A stretch of DNA of 64,000 nt from Branchinecta lynchi (Eukaryota > Arthropoda > Branchiopoda > Anostraca > Branchinectidae): assembly GCA_023053575.1 (NCBI GenBank), contig JAKZAP010000004.1, forward strand, positions 6,863,572 to 6,927,571. Reading direction: 5' to 3'. Under the pieces are notes generated by a model, which was given only the letters and a program-made list of their open reading frames with translations, had not been told where the DNA came from and ran no database searches. Each line of letters begins with the position of its first letter. The stretch's first letter is position 1. Below, one piece after another: positions 9,965-21,900 of the stretch. The translations under genes were made by a program, and so were the position numbers.

Positions 9965-12900
9965 CTGCAAGCAAAGTTATTAATATCACAACACGTATGC
10001 CTCTTAAATAGCCTTCAGCGATTTCCAGAGAAAAATAACAATTAAATTCAATTTAAATTCGATTTAATTTCAAAATACTTTCAACGGACATGCCGAATAG
10101 CAGTATTGTCGTCAATGGCCTATAGCCTATAGAATAAGTCACACTCGTCAATTTGACCATAACTATAACAGTTAAAACTCAAACTTGCGTACATTCAATG
10201 GTCATATTCACAATTCGTCATGGGCATTAAAAAACTTGACGAACGAAGGTACGAAATTTCGCTCGTATCGCGAGTGACAAACCCCTGTTGGTGTAAGGCG
10301 ACCACGAGGGAGGGAGGCGCGTCAAGACCTATGTTTTCCACGCATAGGAAAGGGGCCTTACTCGTAGTGCCCCACACTACACTCGCGACATTCAAAGCGA
10401 CACGAATTTGAGGGTGTAGGAAATTCTAGTAGAGATAACATGCGGTTTGCAAGCATCGAAAAAAAAAAAAAAATGCTTAAAGGACACCTGAACAATGAAA
10501 CCATAATTAAACACACCATGGATAATGCATTTACAGACATGGCCACGGATAGCATTCTTCTCCTGAGCGTGACGTTTTCAAAGTAGGGATGCTCGTTTCT
10601 CGAGGTTCGCACATGCAGACTCCAAGACAAAAAGCGCAATTCATCCAAATCTTGTACAGCGCTGGTCGGGTCGTATTGGGGTTTCTTCCAGATATGCGTT
10701 TGGGCTTAACTTGTTAAAAAATATTCCAGAAGAAGGGTTGATTGGAGACATTTGTTCATTTCTAAAATTGTTCGGTACTGAAATAAGGACAGATGCAAAA
10801 TGGAGCAAAAATCATAGCTTGGAAACACTATTTCGTATTTGGATTGGGTTTTCTGCAGGCAAAGTTAACGGAAGTCATACAGATAGGGAAGAAACTTCGT
10901 ACTCTTCATTCAGGTGTCCTTTAAGAATAAAATAATAATAATTTTTTTTTTTTTCATGATGGGTTGGCTTCCGCTGAGGTAGGGTGCAGGAAGGTAATTG
11001 GTTAGTTTTTTTTGTTTTTTGAGAGGCAAGGTTGTGTCTGAGAGTAGGAACAGTGACCACTCTGCGTATTATGTCTAAAATGTAAAGATTGTGGTACTCG
11101 GCGTCCAGAAATGGACTGAGTGTTTTGGTTATGTATGATTTATTTTGTATTTGTTAATAAACTCATTGAACTTAACTTGAACTTGAGGAAAAAGGTGAGA
11201 TTGCATCTTTTTTCTTTGCTGTGTTAGAAATATGGAGTTATCGGAGCCAGCGCTGGTCCACGACCGATTGAGTTTCATTATGGATGTTACCTATCGCTAG
11301 TGGTGCTAGTGCCGCTGCTATTCGAGTGTGTGTCACTTTTTCAAGTCTTGGCGCTACTCCCTGTTATTTTGCTGACGATTTCCAAAGACGACCTTGAGCA
11401 TTTTCTGCTGGAGTGCTTTCAGCTTTCGGATTGCAGCTTATTGCACTATTTGGATCACTTCGCCGAAGTTTATATCTAAACTTATTTACGCAGGAGAGAA
11501 TGTTAAAAGTCTATATTTTTTGTTTTGTTGTCGGTTGTAGTAGAGTGTTTATAAATACACTTTTGGCAATTTTGTTTGTTTGGGGACATAATATGTCATA
11601 TAATATGTAATATATTATATGGCCCGGGGACCTTGAAGACATCATCGCTATTATTATATTATCAGTATTTTAGATTACTGAAATATATGTCAAACAAACT
11701 CCAGTCCTAGAATTAAGAATATGAGCATGTTAGGATCAACTCTTGAGGGAGAGAAATAGAACAGCAATGCAGAATCCAAAATAAGCAATGAAAACGGCCA
11801 CTGTTAATTAACTGTAAGTGAATATGTACAACCAGAGCTGAGTAATGATGGGGACTGAAAGCTACCTTTGACGCAACTCTTTGACTATCTCCTACCCCTT
11901 GCCATTGGCCAGGGACATTTTTCGAATCTACTGAAGCGGACAGTCCTTGCAGGGAGAGATGAGATCTCAAAACACCACTTCATTTCACCGATTAATCTTG
12001 GCAAAGAAACAATATCTACTGATCCATGTACTTTAAGTAAGTGTATCCCAGCCTAAGGTTAAGAGAAGGACCTGTTAGCTCCTCCTGCCGCCTCAGATAC
12101 TCCCCGAAAATAGCTATTAAATTAATTAAAAGTTTGTTTATAACCCGTCTAGGTAAAGACGGAATATGGTAAAAGATGAAAAACAAAAGAAAGAAAACAA
12201 CAACAACCAAATTAACTAAAATCGATCCATACCACGGAATGTACACCGAAAAGACGATACTCGTGTCCATCTACTTTTAGCTGTCGGACGCTTAAAGCAC
12301 ATCGCGCAGCATTTATTGTTTATTGTAATATTCGGAACTATTTGAATACTATATAACTATGCTCTTCTTGTAACAAATTATCCGCGGCTTTGGCTGTTTT
12401 AAGCCTTTTCCCGGGCACACTGACTTCTAGCAAAAACTCGGCAAAATTGAGATGACAGGTTTTACGCGTCATTAGCATGATATGCGACACACTGTTCGAG
12501 AACATTACGAGCACGGAATATAGTGGATTTTCGCAAGTGCAAAGATTAGTGTTGTTAGCGGGTTTAAAATGTAACATATATAATTTCATGTAGAGCTTGT
12601 TGAGTTAATTTGTTTATGTAATGGGGTTCACCCTTTTTTTAATTTCTTTTTCGTTGCGTATTTGCGTTGCGATGGTCCTCGGGCTTTTTCGCAACAAATA
12701 TCATGTATCATGTCAAGGTTACAACTCATCATTTGATAGATTCCATTCCGTCTGATTTTATTCGCAGTTTGACAGGCGGCTCAACAACCCCAGGTTGTGC
12801 GTGTCACGGTTAAAACTTTGTAGTAACTGCGTCTTGTACAAGAAATGACCATGTTTTGGAGTCATTTGAACTCTGACAACGCCCATTATCTGTAAGGGTT

Positions 12901-15900
12901 TGCAAGTGCCAGAAGTGTTGTAAAGTAATCAAGTTAATTAAGACTTCACGACATGTGAAAAGCGGATCGTTAAGGATCAGAACGATACAAAAAAAGACAG
13001 TCGGGACATTGCTGGATCCATCGGAAATGCCCCGAAGGACTTTCCGGGACATTCCTGAGGAATTCAAAATTTGTAGAAAAGATGGCGGTCGGACAAGACT
13101 ACTCGAATCACATCAAAAAACGACAAATCACAGAATATGCAAAAATCGTTCATTTTACCTTCATACATAGCTTGTTCGACCTGTCGCTCATGGACTATCT
13201 CGGCCCTCAGGTCCGAGTGGCGCCGCCTTTCCAGTCGGTACCTCAAGTCAGCTTCGCTGACACGGCCCTCCCTGGGGACAAAAGAAAGTGTGACTGGGAG
13301 AGGGTTGTCACTGGAACTAGAAACCTGAGGAAACATAATTCAAACACAGGAAAAAACAGAGTCTCCGAACTGCATCCATTGCGGAATAGATGAAGAGACG
13401 GATATACATTTTGTTTGTTAACCGCTCCAAGGGAACTTTTTGCGATTCTATCTGTCCTAAGGACCGGCAGTCCCGCGAGTCCCCTCGGACAGTGAATGCT
13501 CCGATTATCACCACCATCGTCAAGAAGAGACTTGCTTTCCCGCTTAGTGGCAAGTCTGTTTGGAGAGTTGCCGGTGTCGTTGCATTTTGAAATTTATTTC
13601 TCAGACAAACTTCGAATTAATTATGGGAAAAGACTGACTTTGAGAAAACTTTTACAAACAAACTGATTGCGTCACCTGAACAAGTTTTGGCAGGGACGTA
13701 CATCTGCGAATTTTCGAACAACATCCATACGGAATCATTCCTCGTGTTCTACCCTGACGTACTGTGTTAAACTGAACTTAAGCCTCCAAAACTATTCACT
13801 GGTGGTCATTTTTGTAAATATTATTTGAAAAATACCAGCGCACAGAAGTCACATATGTGCGCCCGGAAAGTTGAATACGGTTCGCGCAAAGCGTTCAGAC
13901 CATCCACAGCTGAGGCACTACTAGACCGCAAAATTCAGGTTCCCCCTTTTATCTTTCAACCGGCTGCCAAGCGGTCTTGACCAAAGTCTGCAATTGGGGT
14001 CATGTCTTCGCCTTTCAGTCTTAGTCAGATTCCTTGAACATTTAAAATAAAGTTCAAAAATGGATTCCGCATGTCCCTTGACCCGATGCCGAATCTCTGA
14101 TCAATTTCAGAAACAACTTTGAGCTTCAACCAAATTTCCAGTTTAAGCCGATTTTTACCGTAAATTCGAAACCCCTGCCTCTAAAGATAGGACTAAAGAA
14201 CCCATCTACGAACTTGACCTGTACTTTACCAGTGAATCCTCATTGAACAAAATCCTCGATAGAACAATATTATTTACTCGTTTTATTATCTTATCAATAT
14301 TATTTTCTCAGACGTCCATAGAACAAACAAATGAATGTTGGCATCCACGGGCGCAGAGCTATAATGATTTGGGAATAAAGGGGTAGGGACTGCTATAGCC
14401 GAAAATTGGTCGACAAATTTTGTGTCCGATTTTCGCCGGATTCCGGGGGAACTACTTGTCCGGCAAGAAAATAACTTTCATATTCGGATTCAGCATGTCT
14501 CCTTACCTCTAAATCAAATATATCAATAGCTTTAAAAAAAAAAGTGGCCCCTCAATTTGAAACCCTTCCCCCACCCCTAAATTTAGGGCTACATAGCCCA
14601 ACTACGAACTCGACCTTACCCTTCACCCAAAAAATCCTCACACCAAGTTTCATCAATATATCTCATTCCCTTCCAGAGTTATCGTGTTCACAGACAGACA
14701 GACAGACGGACAACTTTTGCGATGTCATTGGTATCCCACAACTTACGTTTTGGGATCCCAAATACTACCGCGTGCACTTTGGGGTATCCTCACCGTCTTA
14801 TTCTCAACCGAATGGCAACCCATCGAAAAACTGTAGCCATTGTTCTACTTTGTATGGAAATTGCAGCCTCTGGCTCAAGTACCATATATCGATCACAATT
14901 CCGTCTGTCGGTCGGTCCGAGTTTGCTGTCACACTTTTTCGAGTTATGGTACTTCCAGATGTGCTAGGACCATTAAACTTGGCAGGCATATCAGAGACCC
15001 GACCAAACAAACTTAGAAATAATCAGTTTTCCGATCCGACCATTTTGGGGGGGGGGGGGGAGTGGCGGACAGGGGAATCCGGGAAATTGAGCAGTGTGTA
15101 ACTTTCGAAAGGGTGATCGGATTGTCATGAAACTCAATAACAGAATAGATTATATATCTGTGATGTCCCGTTTAAAGTCTTGACAGGATTCCGTAGCCAG
15201 GGGGGAGTTGGGGCGGGAGACCGGAAATTTCAAGAAACGGTTAGAATGGAGGGATCGGCGTGAAACTTGCTGGGATGAACAAGCATCTGCTCTAGATCAA
15301 TCGTTTAGACAATTGTACTGGACCCGGACACTTAGGGGGGGGGGGGAGGGGGCGGGGCTCTCCCGGAATTCCGGTGATGGCGGTTTTGGGGATTTTCACG
15401 ATGAAACTTGGCAGGCACATCAGGGACCCGACCAACTGACTTAAATTTTGTCGATTTGATAATGGTGGAGGGAGTGGAGGGAGGGGAATCCAGAATATTC
15501 GGTCATGCGTAACTTTGGAACGGGTTATCGGATTCGAGTGAAATTTAAGAATTGAACAGAGGACATTTCTCTGGTGATCTTTTTCATATCCGGACCGGAT
15601 CCGGCAACTGGGGGGGGGGGAAATAAGTGACCCGCTTAGAATGGAGAGATCGGGATGGAACTTTCTGGGAAGAACAAACACATGCTCTATGAAAATCATT
15701 TACTGAATCAGATTGGCTACGGGCACCCTGGGGGAGTTGGGGGGGGGGGGGAAGAAGAACACAAATCTGCTCCATGTAAATCTTTTACACAATTTGACTG
15801 GATCCGGACACTTGTGGGGGGTGGGAGGGGGTTTCCCGGAATTCCGTTTTTTTTCGATTTTCACGACGAAACTTGGCATGCATATCAGGGACCCGGTCAA

Positions 15901-18900
15901 ACTGACTTGGAATAAAAAAAAAATCCTCGATATGACAATCTTGGGGGGGGGGGGGGGGAGCTGATGGAGGGGAATCTGGAATATTGAGTCATGCGTAACT
16001 TTGGAACGGGTGATCGGATTCCGAGTGAAATTTTAATAACTGAACAGAGTACAATTCTCTCTGGGGATCTTTTCCATTTCCGGGCGGAATCCGACAATTA
16101 TTGGGGGGGGGGGGGGACACTTGACCCGCTTAGACGGGACTGGTGTGATCGGGATCGACCTTCGTGGGAAGAACAAAGAGATGCTCTGGATTAATCATTT
16201 ACAGAACCGGATTGGCTCCGGGTGTTGTGGGTGGAGTTGGATGGGGGGGGGGGGGTGGATTCCGGTGATCGCGAGTTAAGGTACTTCCAGATGCGCTAGG
16301 ATGATGCAACTTCGCTGGAATATTATAGATTCAACAACATCTCCTTAGAAATTGCTACTTCCCAAATCCGATTATTCCTTAAAGTACCAATCTTGACCGC
16401 AAAGTAAATAAAATACTTTTAAGCAATATATGCATTTTCATGATGCCCATCAGCCCAATATCATTTCTGCCTAAAGAGTTTTGCTTACAAATGAAGTTTT
16501 AGCTCCCTTAGAGTGCACATCTCAACCGCAAAGTCGAAACTTACTTTTGATCAATCAAACATCTTAACCCATGCAAGTGCCATATGAGTTTACAGCTCAT
16601 GTTTTTCTTTTTTTTAAATTCCCGCGTAGCTTCTTTTTCCATTTTTCCTGTTTTCGACTGAACTAAAACAGTAGCTACGTTTCCATCTCCAACTCAATGA
16701 CGTTACCAAAATTACCCATCAGTTTACCCTACTTTAACGTCACTTACACTTCATGATAAGAGAAATACACTATTGACGCGGTGGTACGATTCCCAAGTTT
16801 AGTCGTGACTTCCATGGTTCAATATTTGGCGTGATGACACAGACTAAATCAGCAATTTTATTGCTTGTTTGACTTGCATCGTGTTTAGTTGACGAGAAAA
16901 AAATACAGTTTGCACTGTTGTTGAGAATACGGAGAATTTAAAATCCGGGGTTGCTATAGGACCCCCAATCGTAAATGGGAAAGTTAAAAAATTGATGCTT
17001 CTTACCGAACGGTGTCGAAGGTATCTGCCCTTTCCATGTGCAAGTTGACCCTAGGCTCAAGTCGGACGTGGATATCCTCGCGTCTTGCGAAGTCATCCTC
17101 GTGTCGCACTGGACGGTCATCCTCGCGATAAACGCGAACGTCGTCTCGTCGCACTCGATCATCCCGAAGGAGCGAGTGATGGTCATCTCGACGTCCATCT
17201 TCCTCCCGGCGTCTTATTGGTTCATCGCGTCGTGGGATCACGTCGTCATCTCGTCGTCTGACAACATCGTCGCGTCTAGGTGGACTGTCGTACCGTGTTC
17301 TAACATTCTCCTCTCGTCGAGCACGTAAGTCATCAGGACGATAGTCCTCACGGATGACACGGAGGTCGTCCTGTCGGTAGTTCCCACGCCCAACGTGTGT
17401 GTCATCTTCTCTGCGAAGCTCGGTTTGCATAAGATCTTCCGGGCGTCCGCGATCGGCGCGAAGTACGCTGCGTTCGTCGCGAGAACGTTCTCTTTCTGGG
17501 CGACGCTCTGGTAGTCTCGGACGTGGTGGGCTACGAGCATCTCGACGAGGTGGATCTACCAAAATAAACATTCACTAACTTACTTCACTCCCGAGGATAG
17601 ACCAAGAATTTTCAAGCAGAACTAACTTAACCCTCTCATTTTTCCGACATACATCTGAGACACGGAGAGGAATTCGAGCAAAATGCTAAAACACAGACTG
17701 CATGGGTCTGGCTTAATTTCTTCATCTCTTTCTGAACTCTGAAAAAATAACCTATTGAAATATGAAATAACCTAATACCAATCTGTTAATTATACATTTG
17801 AACAGCTTTGGTTGAACATTTGAAAATGTAGTAACTTCTGGAGGGATTTCTAAAGGATTCCGGATATTGGACAGCGAACTGAGTGACACAAAGGAAAAGA
17901 AATGCGAAAATCTGGACCGAGTCGTTGGGCGAGTTTTAGAGGCCATCAGATGACAGATCTACTGCTGGATTTTTGGAAGTCCCATAGATCATAGTAAGAC
18001 GTGCCCCAGCCAGCCCTTACTTAAAGCTACCAAGAAGCTTCCACATTTAATATTTATTTTTCTTCTTTTTTCCAAGGCTCTCGAACTTTTTTTCTTCCTA
18101 AACTAATCCATCAGATCTGATCCAAGACGAGGTCACAGCTAATGATATTTTCAGTATATTTCGACTTCTACACAATTGGTCAAGGGCTTTACTGCAAAGT
18201 GAGGAGAATCGCAGCTTTAGAATATCCAAGCGTCTTTTAAAAGCGTCTATCGACTTAAAGCTGACGTTTCTTCTGTGAGGTAGTTTCAGAGATCCGTTAC
18301 TCTTATGTCTTGAAAAAGATATTCGGCTCTTTGTTAGAAGTGAGTGAATGCCCAAAAGGTTGGAGCTCATCTCTCCGGTCACATCGCTACTGCCTCTCAG
18401 CAAGAGTCGTAGGTCGAGATCCTGCAGAAATGAACTGACAACATGCCATCGTGTTGCAACGGTGATCTGAGAAGGTCCTTGGGAGTCCACTTGCAGGATA
18501 ATTGCATCGACGCCTCGAGAGACATTAACTGGCCTAGAATTGCGCGCGAGATATTCTAACGTGGATACCGGCTACTGTATATTATCACTTCTGGTGAAAA
18601 CATCTGGAGCTTCAAGACCTGTCCTTCCACTCAATGTCCAAGCGTCTTTTGACTTAAAGCTGCCGTTTCTTCTGTGAGGTAGTTTCAGAGATTCGCCACT
18701 CTTCTGTCTTGGAAAAGATCTTCGGTTCTTTGCTAGAGGTGCCCAAAAGGTTGGAGCTCATTTCTCCGGTCACATCGCTACTGCCTCTCAGCAAGAGTCG
18801 TAGGTGGAGATCCTGCAGAAATGAGCTGACGACATGCAATCGTGGTGCAACGGTGATCTGAGAAGGACCTTGGGAGTTCACTTGCAGGATTATTGCATCG

Positions 18901-21900
18901 ACATCGAGGGACACTAACTGTCCGGGAATGGCGCGCGAGAACAGGATATATCATAGTGATCCTGATCGACCGTCAGCGGACAAAATTGAAAGGAGGTAGA
19001 CACCGATTTAGCGATACCGCTTTTCAGCAAGATGAGCATTTCTGGATTTGGACGGTGACCAGACGGGCATGCTTGGTGCGATGGTAAAAGCGGGTTGAGA
19101 GTGCGGCATTCCGCATAGAGCTTCCGTACTCTAAAAGGTTTGAGCGCGCTAGACTGGTGTCTTTCGTATATCTTCTGTTGACAAAAGAACGTCTGTTAAG
19201 TCTGTCGGCTTGCTGACTGAAGCAGAGACGTTTATGTCGACCGTACGGAGCTGAGAGCTGAAAACCAAGGTCGGGTCGCCTTTTGAGCCCTTGTCCTTTT
19301 CCTAGGGAAGCGATTTCAGCACAAGGTTCGTGCAGAATCTAAGGACTTTCCAGGCTCATTTTCACGCGGTCAGTGCCACATCTGTATGAATAGTCAGAAA
19401 ATCTTCAACTTTTCTGCAGCAAGTAGTCCATCTCCTACCGCAAAATTTTACGTTTTGTTGGTGGTCTCACAAGACATTTCCATCGCCCTCTCTTCTTCGC
19501 CTACGAAGAAAAACGCAGGATACGGTAATATCGCCGAAACCGAACTCTTCCAGAAATTGATGAAAAAGTGGATCAAAACATTTTCCATAGTATGGAGTTC
19601 GGTGATGCATGCTTCCTTTTTGCCACGGGTCCTGAAGAGGTTTCACTAGGTACGACAAAGAATGTCAACGTTTCTGCACTTTTCAACCTTGTTGACCGAT
19701 ATGAAATACGCTACTCTCTTCCTTCGGAATCAAACCTTCATATTCCTGCAAGTCATATGACATCAGTCCAGGCGCCACATGAGGCTAGAAAATATCGTGA
19801 AGGAACAGGCAGACCAGTTGCTGAGTAGTTGTAGAGCGAGGTAACTCGGATCCAGTCAAACCTGGAATGAATCAATCTTTCAGTAGGCTTTATAGCTTTA
19901 GTTAGGGGTCGGGTTTCTCACAACACTGGACTTCTAATCCTCATGCAACATAGCAGTTGATACGGTTTACTTCAACATGCGATTAACATCTGATTCCATC
20001 ATCCGTTTTTCTGCGTTGCCCGCAGCACAAGTAATCGGGTCGTTTTCGAACGGGCCAATATCGTATCTGTACGAATGGGTGTTGCAGAGCGAGGAGAAAC
20101 TAGCCGGTATCCACATTCCATCATCTCTTCTTCTGCACTGCACGCAGAACATGTAGTCGCCACGCAGAGTAATTTGGTTGAAACAACCAACACCACTGCA
20201 CAATCCCAGTACGCCACGCTTATTTTTGCTGCTAATGTAGAGTCATTTGTTCGCTTTTTCCTCAATCTTCATTCTCTCGACCGACAACACATGAAGAAAG
20301 ACATACGACGAACGTATGAACAGGGCTGTAAGGGAAGAGTAAATGTGAGAAACCTAGAACACATAAGACCTATAATTTACCTCTCTCCTTTTCGCGCTTG
20401 GTAACAATCTTCTTCTCTGGTGATGCTTCCTTAACAGCGACCACTCTTTCTTCATTCAGTGCTAGCTCAGGACGGTCAAACAGCGGCTTCAATCCTTCAC
20501 CGGCGCGTCGGATAAGTGCGAACTCTTTAGGATCCAAATCGCGTTTAATCGGTCCGGACGATGGCTTTCCATTGATTCGGCGTCGGATTTCGACGGTGAT
20601 TCGACGAAGCTCGGCAAGATCCTTATAGATGTCAATCGACGAGCCTTCAAACTTCGGTTTTTCTCGAACACGTTTGTGCCTGTGTGTCAAGAAATAGTTA
20701 AGCGTGAAGTCATGAATAGCTAGTCAGAATTTACGGCGGTTCTGCATCAAGGCTGCGAGCCTCCAGGCACATTGCATGGAAGTGAAACTGGATTATTCCT
20801 GCGGGCTACCTACCAGTTAAAAACCCTGGTACTCCGCCCTTTGTATGCGAATCCGCTTCAAACACTCATGGGCTAAGGGGCAAAACTTGCGTTGCACCAG
20901 TAACCTCAAATGCGTTTTAAAACTAGCTGTACATGACCAAACACTGACCAAGAAGAACATATCCAAAGTTATCTGATGAACTAACATCTACTCTTCACTT
21001 ATCGCCTTCGTAGTCTCCTGTTTGCAAGAAGCCACTTAAATACAACACACATTGTCTGCGATAAAAAGCAGACGGGAGTTGCCGTAACAACTCGTATCTC
21101 CAACTACTGTTTTTGCTCAACTTCGTTTTCGTACGACACGGTGTGATTGTGCGGATGCAAGGGTCTTCTTCTTCTTGAACTGTAGATTAACTTCAAACGC
21201 TAAGCTGTTGCTGGCCAAGCCATTTGTTTCCACGTATAGCAAACCTAGTGCCAGTCACGGTGTCTCTTCTACCACTCGGCAGAATCAAAGAAGTGTACGG
21301 AGGCTCACCCTTCCGCAGTTCTATGGACGTCGAAAGATAACTGTGGAACTGAAGCTAAGATGAAGTTCTGGTGCAGGCTAGTTGGGTAGGCACCAGTCCA
21401 TGGCTATCCGGACGTCCGCAAGCATGGTAGGACCTCACTTACAAGCTTCCCTTCAGCAAACAATCTACAGGCGAACTGACAGTCAGGAACAGACATGAAA
21501 GGAGATGAAAGACTTCATTCAGTGTTCAAGAGCATGGCTAGATCCTGAGGAGAACAGGGTGATAACTGAAAGCGTGTTAAAACTGCAACGCGGTATGACA
21601 AACACTAACATTCGACGAGATCCATATGGCCTGGAAGCAACTTCTCAACCTGCTAAGAAAGCTCGTAGAAAGCAAGAGTTGAACCAAGGATGGCCCCAAC
21701 CATCACTGTAAGAGCGACTGTCTTCACTGAACCCCACGCGCAAAATATCCACCATCATTTTCGGTAACATCTCAATAGCAAAGCACCACAGAGCTAGTGT
21801 ACTGAACGTTAGAGACGTGATAATGTGGAAGATTGGCGTATTAGAGTACACATTAGGGTAAGGAACTGCATAGTCTGAAGTCGGAAGAAGACAAGATTAC

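Noticed and set aside
14544..15101. 185-codon plus frame containing a TDRQTD stretch
   Set aside because: The stretch comes from a gacagacagac run in a dispersed repeat, and the frame then runs into the inverted array and a poly-G tract.
17238..17540. 100-codon minus frame overlapping the Arg/Asp exon
   Set aside because: It is the same strand in another frame. The Arg/Asp frame is the one whose splice phases join exons 4 and 6.
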